Below, piece by piece: positions 16,844-25,684 of a DNA stretch of 41,998 bases. Source of the stretch: an uncultured Bacteroidota bacterium. GTDB taxonomy: Bacteria > Bacteroidota > Bacteroidia > Chitinophagales > Chitinophagaceae. A model generated the notes under the pieces. That model did no database searches. It was not told the DNA's origin and was given only the letters and a program-made list of their open reading frames with translations. The stretch is taken from positions 1 to 41,998 of the forward strand of contig CAIJLK010000039.1 in NCBI GenBank assembly GCA_903821465.1, read 5' to 3'. Made by a program: the position numbers and the translations under genes. Each line of letters begins with the position of its first letter. The stretch's first letter is position 1.

Positions 16844-18220
16844 ATGAAGCAGGTATTAATTGTTATTTTATTGGTCAGCAGCTTTTTCAGTGCAGATGCA
16901 CAAGCTAAAAGAATTGTGGCAGACAGGATTATTGCACAGGTAGGTGATAAAATTATCCTCCTATCGGATGTTAACAATGCCCTTTCAGATTTGAAGAGAC
17001 AGGCACAGGGTCAGGATAATGTGATACTTCCAACTGAATGTCAGATTTTGGAAGGTCAACTGATTCAAAAAGCGCTTGTGCTTCAAGCTCAAAAAGATTC
17101 ATTAACGGTAAGTGATGATGAGATTGAAAATGAAATGGAAAATCGTATCCGTAAATATGTTGCTTCCTATGGTTCTAAGGAAGTGCTTGAAGAGATCGCT
17201 GGTAAAACAATCTACCAGATGAAAGAAGATTTTAAAGAAGGCTTGAAAGATCAGAATTTGGCTGACCAAATGCGGGGCAAGATTGTCAATAATATTAAAA
17301 TGACGCCAACCGAGGTTAAGGCCTTTTATAATAAAACACCAAAAGATAGCTTACCATTCTACGAAAGTGAGTTGGAAGTGAGTCAGATTATTGTTTCGCC
17401 TAAGGCCAATAAAGATGTTGAAGAATATGTTTCAAAGCAATTATATGATTACAAGAAACAAGTAGAATCTGGTGCAAAGAAATTTGAGCAATTAGTAAAG
17501 TTTTATTCTGAAGATCCAGGTGCAAAAGAAAATGGTGGTCAGTATAATTTGAATCGTAACGATAAAAATATGTGGGACCCCGCGTTCTTATCAGGCGCAT
17601 TTCGTTTGAAAGAAGGTCAGATCTCAGGAATTATCAAATCAAAATTTGGTCTGCACATTATTCAAATGGTGAGCCGTGCAGGAGATGATGCTGTAGTTAG
17701 ACATATCCTAAGAATTCCTCCAGTAGCCGATGAAGAGATTAATGAAGCAAAAGCTCATTTAGATTCTATCAGAGCTAAACTAGTTGATGGAAGCTTAAGT
17801 TTTGGTGCAGCAGTAAGCAAATTCAGCGATGATGAAGGAAGTAAATTTAGTGCAGGCGCAGTATCAGGAAGAGATGGAAGTAGTTTCATCACATTAGATC
17901 AGGTTGATAAAGAAATGGTCATTACATTAAAAGGTATGAAACCTGGTAGCTTTTCAAAACCACAAGTATTTACCGAAGAAAGAGGTGGCAAAAAAGTACG
18001 TATCATCTATTTAAAGACCAGAACAGAACCACATCGTGAAAATCTGAAAGAAGACTATAACCGTGTTGCTTCAAGGGCTTTAGAAGGAAAGAAAAGTGAA
18101 ATCCTTGAAAAATGGTTTAAAGAGCATATTCCAACTTATTATATTTCAATCGACAAAGCGTATACCAATTGTGCTAGTTTGGATCAATGGAAGAAAGCCG
18201 CGATCGAAGAAAATAATTAG
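16844..18220 (+). CDS. SurA-like periplasmic peptidyl-prolyl isomerase / OMP chaperone
   Basis: About 458 residues with a signal peptide (MKQVLIVILLVSSFFSADAQA). A SurA_N-like chaperone region (VADRIIAQVGDKIILLSDV) is followed by two parvulin-type rotamase domains, each with the family's VRHIL/VSQIIV opening and FSEDPGAKENGG or FSDDEGSKFSAG loop, the first ending GLHIIQMV. It should escort outer-membrane proteins through the periplasm. The Met at 16844 gives the better signal peptide; an in-frame ATG at 16829 is five codons upstream. It follows the infB terminator and is closed by its own. SurA itself is the closest known protein, but Bacteroidota often have several such genes, so I leave the symbol empty. 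Confidence 0.87.
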   Translation: MKQVLIVILLVSSFFSADAQAKRIVADRIIAQVGDKIILLSDVNNALSDLKRQAQGQDNVILPTECQILEGQLIQKALVLQAQKDSLTVSDDEIENEMENRIRKYVASYGSKEVLEEIAGKTIYQMKEDFKEGLKDQNLADQMRGKIVNNIKMTPTEVKAFYNKTPKDSLPFYESELEVSQIIVSPKANKDVEEYVSKQLYDYKKQVESGAKKFEQLVKFYSEDPGAKENGGQYNLNRNDKNMWDPAFLSGAFRLKEGQISGIIKSKFGLHIIQMVSRAGDDAVVRHILRIPPVADEEINEAKAHLDSIRAKLVDGSLSFGAAVSKFSDDEGSKFSAGAVSGRDGSSFITLDQVDKEMVITLKGMKPGSFSKPQVFTEERGGKKVRIIYLKTRTEPHRENLKEDYNRVASRALEGKKSEILEKWFKEHIPTYYISIDKAYTNCASLDQWKKAAIEENN

Positions 18221-18235
18221 AAAATTATTCTATAC

Positions 18236-18272
18236 AAAAAGCCCGTCACGATTCTTCGAGACGGGCTTTTTG
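18236..18272. terminator. Bidirectional terminator after surA-like gene
   Basis: AAAAAGCCCGTC ... GACGGGCTTTTT: a 7-bp GC-rich stem flanked by A5 and T5, so it can act on both strands between the SurA-like gene and the convergent PhnA-domain gene. A separate short palindrome CCCGAG-TG-CTCGGG follows at 18283-18296. Confidence 0.85.
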
Positions 18273-18329
18273 TTTTATGAGGCCCGAGTGCTCGGGGCTA
18301 GGGTTATCGTACTCTCTTTCATGTTCTTC

Positions 18330-18402
18330 CACTCTTCACTCTTCACTCTTCACTCTTCACTTTTATCTTTTATCTTTTATCTTTTATCTTTTATCTTTTA
18401 TC
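18330..18402. repeat. Two adjoining 7-bp tandem repeat arrays
   Basis: Four copies of CACTCTT (18330-18357), then CAC, then six copies of TTTTATC (18361-18402), with further imperfect CTTCACTCTTCACTTTCTTC up to 18426. The two units differ in sequence but share a 7-bp period. It is strictly intergenic, between the bidirectional terminator and the stop codon of the PhnA-domain gene. It is not a CRISPR array. Confidence 0.9.
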
Positions 18403-18427
18403 TTCTTCCTTCACTCTTCACTTTCTT

Positions 18428-19009
18428 CTATCCCTGCTTACGCACAAACTTTGTAAGAATAACTATCGTCTGACCTTCAATTTTTCCTTCAATTTGTTCG
18501 GTGTTTTCTTCTACTAAACGAATGTTCTTAACAACTGTTCCCATTTTAGCACTCATGCTGGTTCCTTTTACATCAAGAGATTTTGTAAGCACAATCGTAT
18601 CGCCCTGTAATAAAACTGTTCCATTTGAATCTCTATGCAAATCAACGCTAGCATCATTCTCATGATCACCTGTTGCCTTTGCCCAGGCAAGATTATCATC
18701 ATCTAAATAAAGCATGTCTATTTGATCAGCAGCCCAACTTTCTGTGCTTAACCGATTCAACATACGCCACGCAACCACTTGCACACCTGCAACTTCACTC
18801 CACATTGAACTAGTTAAACACTTCCAATGCTCCTGATCTAATTCAGCTTTTTTGTCGATTTGATTTTGACAAACCGCACATACCGCTATACAATTTGCTT
18901 CACTAGTTTTATCCTGTGGAGGCACTTCATATACTTTCACTGATTGATCCGAACCACAGAGCTCGCATTTGTTCTCGCTTCTATTTAGTATGATCTCTTC
19001 GAATTTCAT
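18428..19009 (-). CDS. PhnA domain-containing zinc-ribbon protein
   Basis: A 193-residue cytoplasmic protein. The N-terminal zinc ribbon has CELCGSDQ and CAVCQNQI as two CxxC pairs, followed by a 60-residue helical linker and a C-terminal PhnA domain (SNGTVLLQGDTIVLTKSLDVKG ... KIEGQTIVILTKFV, the usual DSNG/GD/KDLDVKG pattern). The name comes from the E. coli phosphonate operon, but PhnA/YjdM is not needed for phosphonate breakdown, so the role is unclear. Its stop codon abuts the heptamer repeats. A 56-bp gap to the Hpt gene upstream allows cotranscription. Confidence 0.85.
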   Translation of the reverse strand: MKFEEIILNRSENKCELCGSDQSVKVYEVPPQDKTSEANCIAVCAVCQNQIDKKAELDQEHWKCLTSSMWSEVAGVQVVAWRMLNRLSTESWAADQIDMLYLDDDNLAWAKATGDHENDASVDLHRDSNGTVLLQGDTIVLTKSLDVKGTSMSAKMGTVVKNIRLVEENTEQIEGKIEGQTIVILTKFVRKQG

Positions 19010-19065
19010 TTCGTTAATTGAGGCCGCAAGTTAAATAAAGTATTTGTGAATTCAAGAGATTAAGA

Positions 19066-19428
19066 TTAGTCTAAACTTGCTTTTATTGATGCTACTTCTC
19101 TTTCCATTTGGTTAATCAATACAGCATATTTTTCAATAAACATATTGGTTAAGTTTTGCGCTCTTTCGAAATCTTGTTCACTCTCTGAAGCAATTTCTAA
19201 TTGCTCTAATATTTCCACAAGTTTGTTTGCATGCAACATTCCCAAAGAGCCTTTTAGTTTATGTGCCTTCATGTTAAGACCTAACAAATCATTTTCCTTA
19301 AGTGATTTTTCCAATTCACTGATGTCTTTTGTAGCGCCATTTAGAAAAAAACCCAGTATAACTATTGTGCTCTTGTTATTGCCTAATTCCGCAATCAGTT
19401 TAGTATTAAATAAAATTTCTTCTTCCAT
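19066..19428 (-). CDS. Orphan histidine phosphotransfer (Hpt) protein
   Basis: A 120-residue all-helical protein with the Hpt signature MKAHKLKGSLGMLHA, the phospho-accepting histidine being His56. Such proteins pass phosphate between receiver domains in multistep phosphorelays. No hybrid kinase is adjacent, so it is an orphan. The nearest two-component genes are some 20 kb away at the end of the window, and a link to them is only a possibility. Flanked by the PhnA-domain gene and, 66 bp upstream, by the GH1 operon. Confidence 0.88.
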   Translation of the reverse strand: MEEEILFNTKLIAELGNNKSTIVILGFFLNGATKDISELEKSLKENDLLGLNMKAHKLKGSLGMLHANKLVEILEQLEIASESEQDFERAQNLTNMFIEKYAVLINQMEREVASIKASLD

Positions 19429-19494
19429 ATTGTATCCGTGGAGATGGATTTCCTACTACAATATAGTCAATAAATATAAAAATATAGTTGAAAG

Positions 19495-20835
19495 CTATTT
19501 ATCAAGAAACTGTCCAAACCATTTTCCTGAACTTTTTATAATCCTTTTCTGTGTATCAAAATCAACATGAACTAATCCAAATCTTGGGCTATATCCTTCT
19601 GCCCATTCAAAATTGTCCATTAATGTCCAAACGAAATAACCCTTTACATTTACTCCTTCATTTTTGGCTTTTAAAACTTGAGCAATATGGTCTTGTAAGT
19701 ATTGAAGTCGCTCTTCATCATCCACTTCCTCATTAACAACAGCATCTGGGAAGGCTGCTCCATTTTCTGTTACAAGTATTTCTTTGATCGAGGGATATTT
19801 CTGAAGTCTTTTTAAAGCATTATAAATACAGGGAGGATATACTTCCCAATTCATAAGTGTATGCTGAACATTACGCTTTTTTGCTTTCACAATCTTTGCA
19901 TGCAGAAAAGGCATGAAAGCTGAGTAGCTAACAAGTTCTCTGGTATAATTCTGAAGTCCAATAAAATCCATTTGAAATGCCAGTTTCTGTTCATCTCCGG
20001 GCTTAATAAACCTTTCGATTTTTTGGAGAATCTTAAGATCCCTAATCGGATACCCTAATCCTAACAAGGGTTCTAAAAAAAGTCTATTTAACAACGCATC
20101 TACTCTTATCACGGCTTTTGCATCGCGTTCATGATCTTCTCTTAATGGCGCAAGATCAGAATAGGAAAAAGTTGTTCCAATTTTAAAATTTGACTCAAAA
20201 GAACGAATGATTCTTCCTCCTTCTGCCTGGCACATCGCTGCATGGTGTGCGGCCGCTAAAAAATTACTCAAGCCTTTTTTACCCGGTGCGTGAACCCCTA
20301 AAAAATATCCTGCCCCAGTAAAAACCATGGGCTCATTTAAAACCATCCAATGCTTAACACGATCTCCGAAATGATTTAAGCAACAATTCACAAACTCACT
20401 AAACCAATTAATAATTTCTCGATTGGTCCACCCCCCTTTCTTTTGCAACGCTTCAGGCAAGTCCCAATGATACAATGTGATCCATGGTTCAATTCCTAGT
20501 TCCAAACAAAAATCAATCACGCGGTTATAATAGGCGATCCCCTTATAATTAATAGTACCTATCCCATTGGGTAAAACGCGACTCCATGCTATCGAGAAGC
20601 GATAATTGGGGATATTCATTTTTTTAATAAGGGCAAGATCTGAAGTATACTGATGATAAAAATCACAAGCAATATTTGCGTGTTCCCCATTTGCAATTTT
20701 TCTTCTCTTCTGAGAAAAACTATCCCAGATCGACATTCCCTTACCATCTGTATCATGAGCCCCCTCTATTTGATATGCCGCTGTAGAAATGCCCCAGCTA
20801 AAGTCGTTCCCAAATTCTTCTTTAGAAAAATGCAT
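19495..20835 (-). CDS. Glycoside hydrolase family 1 (beta-glucosidase-like), cytoplasmic
   Basis: A 446-residue TIM-barrel glycosidase of normal GH1 length without signal peptide. FSWGISTAAYQIEGA is the GH1 N-terminal signature, VLNEPM holds the acid/base Glu168, and LVTENGAAF holds the nucleophile Glu357. GYFVWTLMDNFEWAEGYSPRFG is the conserved aglycone-side block. Expected to hydrolyse beta-glucosides or beta-galactosides in the cytoplasm. It lies 3 bp after a glycosyltransferase gene, itself coupled to an LpxH-like phosphoesterase, so its substrate could be an internal glycoside rather than food sugar. No sugar transporter is nearby. Confidence 0.93.
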   Translation of the reverse strand: MHFSKEEFGNDFSWGISTAAYQIEGAHDTDGKGMSIWDSFSQKRRKIANGEHANIACDFYHQYTSDLALIKKMNIPNYRFSIAWSRVLPNGIGTINYKGIAYYNRVIDFCLELGIEPWITLYHWDLPEALQKKGGWTNREIINWFSEFVNCCLNHFGDRVKHWMVLNEPMVFTGAGYFLGVHAPGKKGLSNFLAAAHHAAMCQAEGGRIIRSFESNFKIGTTFSYSDLAPLREDHERDAKAVIRVDALLNRLFLEPLLGLGYPIRDLKILQKIERFIKPGDEQKLAFQMDFIGLQNYTRELVSYSAFMPFLHAKIVKAKKRNVQHTLMNWEVYPPCIYNALKRLQKYPSIKEILVTENGAAFPDAVVNEEVDDEERLQYLQDHIAQVLKAKNEGVNVKGYFVWTLMDNFEWAEGYSPRFGLVHVDFDTQKRIIKSSGKWFGQFLDK

Positions 20836-20838
20836 CGA

Positions 20839-21927
20839 TTATTCGGCTAATTGCGTGAGGATTTTGCCAAAAGTTTTGGCCTTTAATTTTTTCAGAGTTG
20901 GAATTCCATCACCCAAAATGGCAGTCTGCTGTGAAGTTTTTGTGCCATACTCTTTGAGAATATTATTGATTATTTTTTCTGTTTCATCAGGATAATTAAC
21001 CAATATTTTTTGACTACTATCTAACCAATTTTGAATAGTTGAGATATGTTTTTTCTTTAGGCTTTTAATAACTGGTACACCCATCTTTTTTAGAGCTGCT
21101 GCATTACATTGTTGCTCGTACTGCCCCTTCATAGGAATCACCAATAATTTTTTCTTTAAGTAAAGTGCTTCTGCCGGAGTTTCAAAACCAGCCCCAGACA
21201 GTATCCCAGTACAATTAATGAAGCTATCTATGAAGGCTTCATTATTAATTGGTTGAATGCGAACATTTTTAACCCGATAGGTTTTCTTACTATGTTTACT
21301 AAATACTTCCCACTCAATGCCATTACAAATACTCAGGACCTGAATGATCTTCTCATCGCTATATGCTGGAAGATAAACGGTGTAATGGGACTTTTTTTGT
21401 GGCTTAGCTTCACGGATCTGTTGCCTAATAACAGGTGTAAAAATTTGTTCATCATATTTTTCAAAATGAAATCCATAAGATGCGGTTACAGGCGCATAGT
21501 TACGCAATACAGCCTTCCCAATTACATCCGTTTTCTTTGGCTTGGGAGATTTTTTATTGATCACGGCCGACTGGTGACTTAGCCCAATACAGACCTTGTG
21601 TTTTTTCTTACAAGCCCAAGAACTAACTGGCTCAAAATCGCTGATCACTAAGTCATAGTCTTCAACAGGCAAACTATTAATTTCATTAAATAGTTGTTTC
21701 AAATTGGCTTTCTGATAAGTATCAACTATATCAATACCCCCTTTTTTACCGAAGATAAAACTCAGTCCCTTGAATCTATATTTAATAGGATATGGCAAAT
21801 CAACGTCTGCCTGAATGCCACTAATTAAAATGTCGAGCTCTCCCTTCTGTTGTAGAATTGGAATAATATCTCTGGCTCTACTAAGGTGCCCATTGCCTGT
21901 ACCCTGAATGGCATATAAAATTTTCAT
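20839..21927 (-). CDS. Glycosyltransferase, MurG/MGDG-synthase-like (MJ1255/VC2487 type)
   Basis: A 362-residue GT-B fold protein. The N-terminus MKILYAIQGTGNGHLSRARDIIP carries the glycine-rich GxGNGHLxRA motif of the MJ1255/VC2487 family; the C-terminal half has SGAGFETPAEALYLKKKLLVIPMKGQYEQQCNA, the donor-nucleotide-binding block shared with MurG-like enzymes. It probably moves a sugar onto a lipid or other membrane acceptor at the cytoplasmic face. Its start overlaps the stop of the LpxH-like gene by one base (TAATG), which indicates translational coupling, and GH1 follows after 3 bp. Donor and acceptor unknown. Confidence 0.8.
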   Translation of the reverse strand: MKILYAIQGTGNGHLSRARDIIPILQQKGELDILISGIQADVDLPYPIKYRFKGLSFIFGKKGGIDIVDTYQKANLKQLFNEINSLPVEDYDLVISDFEPVSSWACKKKHKVCIGLSHQSAVINKKSPKPKKTDVIGKAVLRNYAPVTASYGFHFEKYDEQIFTPVIRQQIREAKPQKKSHYTVYLPAYSDEKIIQVLSICNGIEWEVFSKHSKKTYRVKNVRIQPINNEAFIDSFINCTGILSGAGFETPAEALYLKKKLLVIPMKGQYEQQCNAAALKKMGVPVIKSLKKKHISTIQNWLDSSQKILVNYPDETEKIINNILKEYGTKTSQQTAILGDGIPTLKKLKAKTFGKILTQLAE

Positions 21928-22778
21928 TAATGCTTCATTAAATTAAACTCTTCTAAAAGATTGTCGAAAATTTGATTGTTATTCAGCTCTTCCTCTTCTA
22001 TAACATTTGATTCCTTTAGTTCTGCAGGATCAAATCGATAGATCTTCCACTCACCATTATTATATTCTAATGAAGTTAGATTTTCTATCCAATCCCCGCT
22101 ATTCAAATACATGATCTTACCATCCGCATTTACAATTTCGCGCATTTCAGGTTGATGAATATGTCCGCACACTACATATTGGTAATTATTACTGATCCCG
22201 ATATCTGCTGCAGTATTTTCGAAACTATTAATAAATTTTACAGCAGATTTTACGCTATTCTTAATCTTCTTTGATAAGGAGATTTTTCCTTTATGAAAAA
22301 TCTTTTCTGAAACAAAATTTACAACTCGGTTAATTAGGATCAATGTATCATACCCAACGGCTCCAAGCTTTGCTAACCATTTGCTATGTTGCATTGTTAT
22401 ATCAAAAACATCCCCATGAAAGAACCAAGCTTTTTCATCATTCTCCAATTCTAACACTACTTTGTTTACGATACGCAAGCTTCCCATTTTCCATCCCGAA
22501 AATCTGCGTAACATTTCATCATGGTTACCTGGGATATAATAAATTTTAATGCCTTTACTCATCCAGCCCATCAAATGTTTCACCACTTTCATATGGCTCT
22601 TAGGCCAATACCTTTTGCTGAACTGCCAGATATCAATGATGTCGCCATTGAGAATTACGGTCTTTGGCTTTACTGATTTTAAGTAATGAAGTAGCTCTTT
22701 AGCGTGACAACCGTATGTTCCCAAATGAATATCGGAAAGAACTAGGACATCAATTTTACGCCTGAGTGATTTATCCAT
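21927..22778 (-). CDS. LpxH-like metallophosphoesterase
   Basis: A 283-residue calcineurin-type phosphoesterase related to UDP-2,3-diacylglucosamine hydrolases. Metal-binding motifs in order: VLSDIHLG (D, H), LNGDIIDIW (GD), YIPGNHDEML (GNHD), FFHGDVFD and VCGHIHQPEM (GHxH), then YLNSGDWIENLT. Many Bacteroidota carry paralogues of this type, so it need not be the lipid A enzyme. First gene of the coupled phosphoesterase-glycosyltransferase-GH1 set, which argues for a lipid-linked pyrophosphate or nucleotide-sugar substrate. This is inference. Confidence 0.83.
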   Translation of the reverse strand: MDKSLRRKIDVLVLSDIHLGTYGCHAKELLHYLKSVKPKTVILNGDIIDIWQFSKRYWPKSHMKVVKHLMGWMSKGIKIYYIPGNHDEMLRRFSGWKMGSLRIVNKVVLELENDEKAWFFHGDVFDITMQHSKWLAKLGAVGYDTLILINRVVNFVSEKIFHKGKISLSKKIKNSVKSAVKFINSFENTAADIGISNNYQYVVCGHIHQPEMREIVNADGKIMYLNSGDWIENLTSLEYNNGEWKIYRFDPAELKESNVIEEEELNNNQIFDNLLEEFNLMKH

Positions 22779-22920
22779 TAATGGATTTTATGAATTTTAA
22801 GAGCAGGTGAGAATATGCTCAAAAATGGTAAAAGGATCCTTACAGATAATTGAAGAAAGAAGTATTTAATGTCTTTCATTTTGCAAGAGTTTTATTCAGT
22901 ACAAAATAAAGAAAGAAGTT

Positions 22921-22958
22921 TAACCAAAAGGTTACCGAATTGTTACCAGAATGTTACC
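22921..22958. promoter_or_regulatory. Three GTTACC repeats at 11-bp spacing plus inverted TAACC half-site
   Basis: GTTACC occurs at 22931, 22942 and 22953, exactly 11 bp apart (about one helical turn). The first copy also forms an inverted pair with TAACC at 22921-22925 (TAACC-AAAA-GGTTA). The array ends 50 bp before the GH5 start codon and about 140 bp from the divergent LpxH-like gene. It looks like an operator array. Confidence 0.5.
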
Positions 22959-23008
22959 GATCGAAATTTACTAGTGGTATTTTTAGTCTATAATTCTTAT
23001 TTTTAAGA

Positions 23009-24232
23009 ATGAAAAAACAATTCCTGCCTTGCCTATTAGCATTATTGCTAAGCCAAAACCTATTTTCTCAAAAATTCGTTTCAGTAAAAGGAAAAGAGAT
23101 TATTGGAACTGATGGAAAGCCAATGATCATCAAAGGCACTAACCTTGGGAACTGGCTTGTTCCTGAAGGGTATATGTTTAAATTCAATCAGACATCCTCA
23201 GCGAGATTAATTAATGAGGCTTTTTCTGAATTATTCGGACCTGCAGAAACCAAAAATTTTTGGAAACAATATCTCGCAAACTATATCACAAAAGCTGACA
23301 TCAGATACTTACGCGTTCTCGGAATGAATTCTATTCGTGTGCCTTTTAACTATCGGCTATTTACTGATGAATACTATATGGGTGGGAATGGAATTCAAAG
23401 GGGATTTGCTTTGCTAGATTCTGTAGTGAATTGGTGTGAGGAAGAAAACTTGACAGTTCTTTTAGATATGCATGCTGCTCCCGGGGGACAAACTGGAGAT
23501 AATATCGACGATAGTTATGGCTATCCCTTTTTATTTGAAAGCAAGGATGATCAGGATTTGCTTTGCAGTATATGGACAAAAATTGCTGCTCATTATAAGA
23601 ACAATACCACTATCATGGGTTATGACCTATTCAATGAGCCCATACCTCATTTCATGGATACTGCTCATTTGAATCCTTTACTGGAACCTTTATTTAAAAA
23701 AGTAACAGCGGCAGTTAGAAAGGTTGATAAAAACCATTTGATCTTTTTAGAAGGAGCACAATGGGCTTCCAATTTTTCTTCATTTACAAAACCTTTCGAT
23801 GATAAGCTGGTTTATCAGTTTCACAAATATTGGACACCTACCACTATCGATGTAATACAGTCTTATATTGACTTTCGCGACAAATACAATGTGCCTATTT
23901 ATTGCGGTGAAACCGGAGAAAATGACGATATATGGATTGAAAGTTTTCGAAAACTATTAGAGCAAAATAATATTGGCTGGCATTTTTGGCCTTACAAAAA
24001 AATGAACAATACCCGTGGCATTGTAAGTTTTGCGCAACCCGCCAATTACGATTTGATCAGCAAGTATGCAGATACAACAAGAAGTAATTTTGATCTGGTG
24101 AGAAAAAATAAACCTGCTCAAATAGAGCAGGCTAAAAAAGCTTGGTATCAATTTCTTGAAAATTGCAAGTACGAACATATCATCCCAAATAAAGGATATA
24201 TTAAGGCACTGGGTTTGAAATCAGATTTTTAA
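23009..24232 (+). CDS. Secreted glycoside hydrolase family 5 (glucanase/beta-glucosidase-like)
   Basis: A 407-residue secreted enzyme with signal peptide MKKQFLPCLLALLLSQNLFSQ. The GH5 TIM barrel opens with IIKGTNLGNWLVPEGYMF, as in exo-1,3-beta-glucanase-like members. GYDLFNEPIP has the acid/base Glu210, and PIYCGETGEND contains the nucleophile, probably Glu301. LLDMHAAPGGQ and FHKYW are further conserved active-site blocks. Expected to act on beta-glucans outside the cytoplasm. It stands alone, convergent with the secreted oxidoreductase gene, with a repeat-rich upstream region that suggests specific regulation. Confidence 0.9.
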   Translation: MKKQFLPCLLALLLSQNLFSQKFVSVKGKEIIGTDGKPMIIKGTNLGNWLVPEGYMFKFNQTSSARLINEAFSELFGPAETKNFWKQYLANYITKADIRYLRVLGMNSIRVPFNYRLFTDEYYMGGNGIQRGFALLDSVVNWCEEENLTVLLDMHAAPGGQTGDNIDDSYGYPFLFESKDDQDLLCSIWTKIAAHYKNNTTIMGYDLFNEPIPHFMDTAHLNPLLEPLFKKVTAAVRKVDKNHLIFLEGAQWASNFSSFTKPFDDKLVYQFHKYWTPTTIDVIQSYIDFRDKYNVPIYCGETGENDDIWIESFRKLLEQNNIGWHFWPYKKMNNTRGIVSFAQPANYDLISKYADTTRSNFDLVRKNKPAQIEQAKKAWYQFLENCKYEHIIPNKGYIKALGLKSDF

Positions 24233-24275
24233 TTGCCCCTTTTCCTGCTTTTTTCAAGTCATGTATTTAGTGTTG

Positions 24276-25607
24276 CTAAATTTTGGGAAGCTTATATCCG
24301 TTATGATATTGTTTTAATAAATAAGCATCATTGACTGACTGATCAGTGAATTGTGATTTGGTTTTATCCCAATACAATTTCTGTCCAGAACGATAAGAAA
24401 TATTTCCCATCTGTGCAACAGTTGCCACATGCGCGCCTGCTTGTATAGAACAATGCAAATCAGCAACATTTCTAGACTTCACTGTGTCTACAAAATTTAC
24501 CCAATGTTTTTCAAGTCCATTATCAGATGATTTTTGATATGGCTTACTAACTTTGTTTTTACCCTGACGTTCTTCAATCACTTCCCAACCACCACGAGTT
24601 AAAATAAGGGTGCCATTATTCCCAATAAAAGCAATACCATGATCGCGATTATAAGAACCATTATCGATACCCATGGCTGAATCCCAAACTAAATTGAATC
24701 CATCAAACTCATATAAAGTAGTAAGCGTATCAGGGGTTTCTTCGGCTAATTCTGGATAGGCAAATTTTCCTCCCAAGCCAACAATTGATTTTGGTAATTC
24801 TGCTTTCATGCCTAATAATGCATAATCCAACAAGTGTACTCCCCAATCTGTCATTAATCCACCCGCATAATCCCAGAACCAGCGGAAATGGAAATGAAAG
24901 CGACTTGCATTGAAAGGCATTGTTGTAGCGGGTCCTAGCCATTGTTTGTAATCTACTCCAGCAGGTGGCAAGCTATCAGCAACTACTGGTTGAGGACGCA
25001 TCCAACCCTGATAGCACCATACTTTAACGGTGCGAATATTTCCTAACTGACCAGAATGAACAAAGTCAATTGCATCTTTAAAATGCTGCTGACTTCTTTG
25101 CCACTGACCTGCCTGTACCACTTTGTTATAGCGTTGTTGGGCAGCCACCATCGTTCTGCATTCTACAATAGAATTCCCTACAGGTTTCTCAACATATACA
25201 TCTTTACCTGCTTCACAGGCGTGAATCATAATCAGTGCATGCCAATGGTCTGGCGTTCCAATGATCACAGCGTCGATATCTTTTTGGTCTAATAATTTTC
25301 GGTAATCTGAATAGATTTTTATCCTAGAAACATCATATTTATTATCAGATAATTCTTTGAGTCTATCGTTAATAACAGTGCTATCAATATCACAAACTGC
25401 TATCAGATTTACTCCGGATATTTTCAATGCAGCCTTCGTGTTTGCCCATCCCATCCCATTTATTCCAATGGCCCCTATATTAAGCTGATTACTTGGAAGA
25501 ATTCGATTTTTGATAATAGTAAAAGCCTTGCTATCAAATGCAGATGCAAGTAAGCCTCCGCCAATCAGCAGTGAGGACTGCTGAAGGAACTTTTTTCTAG
25601 ATGACAT
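24276..25607 (-). CDS. Exported Gfo/Idh/MocA family oxidoreductase
   Basis: A 443-residue NAD(P)-dependent oxidoreductase of the large exported Bacteroidota subgroup. The N-terminus SSRKKFLQQSSLLIGGGLLAS is a Tat-like signal, with Arg-Lys in place of the Arg-Arg pair. Rossmann motif IGAIGINGMG; EKP motif DVYVEKPVGNS; and WFWDYAGGLMTDWGVHLLDYAL is the block typical of this subgroup, some of whose members are GH109-type glycosidases using bound NAD. Substrate unknown. It sits among GH5 and GH95 enzymes, so a role in glycan processing is plausible. Single-gene unit by its spacing. Confidence 0.87.
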   Translation of the reverse strand: MSSRKKFLQQSSLLIGGGLLASAFDSKAFTIIKNRILPSNQLNIGAIGINGMGWANTKAALKISGVNLIAVCDIDSTVINDRLKELSDNKYDVSRIKIYSDYRKLLDQKDIDAVIIGTPDHWHALIMIHACEAGKDVYVEKPVGNSIVECRTMVAAQQRYNKVVQAGQWQRSQQHFKDAIDFVHSGQLGNIRTVKVWCYQGWMRPQPVVADSLPPAGVDYKQWLGPATTMPFNASRFHFHFRWFWDYAGGLMTDWGVHLLDYALLGMKAELPKSIVGLGGKFAYPELAEETPDTLTTLYEFDGFNLVWDSAMGIDNGSYNRDHGIAFIGNNGTLILTRGGWEVIEERQGKNKVSKPYQKSSDNGLEKHWVNFVDTVKSRNVADLHCSIQAGAHVATVAQMGNISYRSGQKLYWDKTKSQFTDQSVNDAYLLKQYHNGYKLPKI

Positions 25608-25684
25608 AACAATCGTTTTGTTGGTATTGTAATTAATAAATCAACATTAAGATAAACAAAATAATGAATGTACAATCTCAAAAT

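Noticed and set aside
18330-18426. Tandem repeats as a CRISPR array
   Set aside because: The unit is 7 bp with no spacers and no cas genes nearby; it is a simple heptamer repeat.
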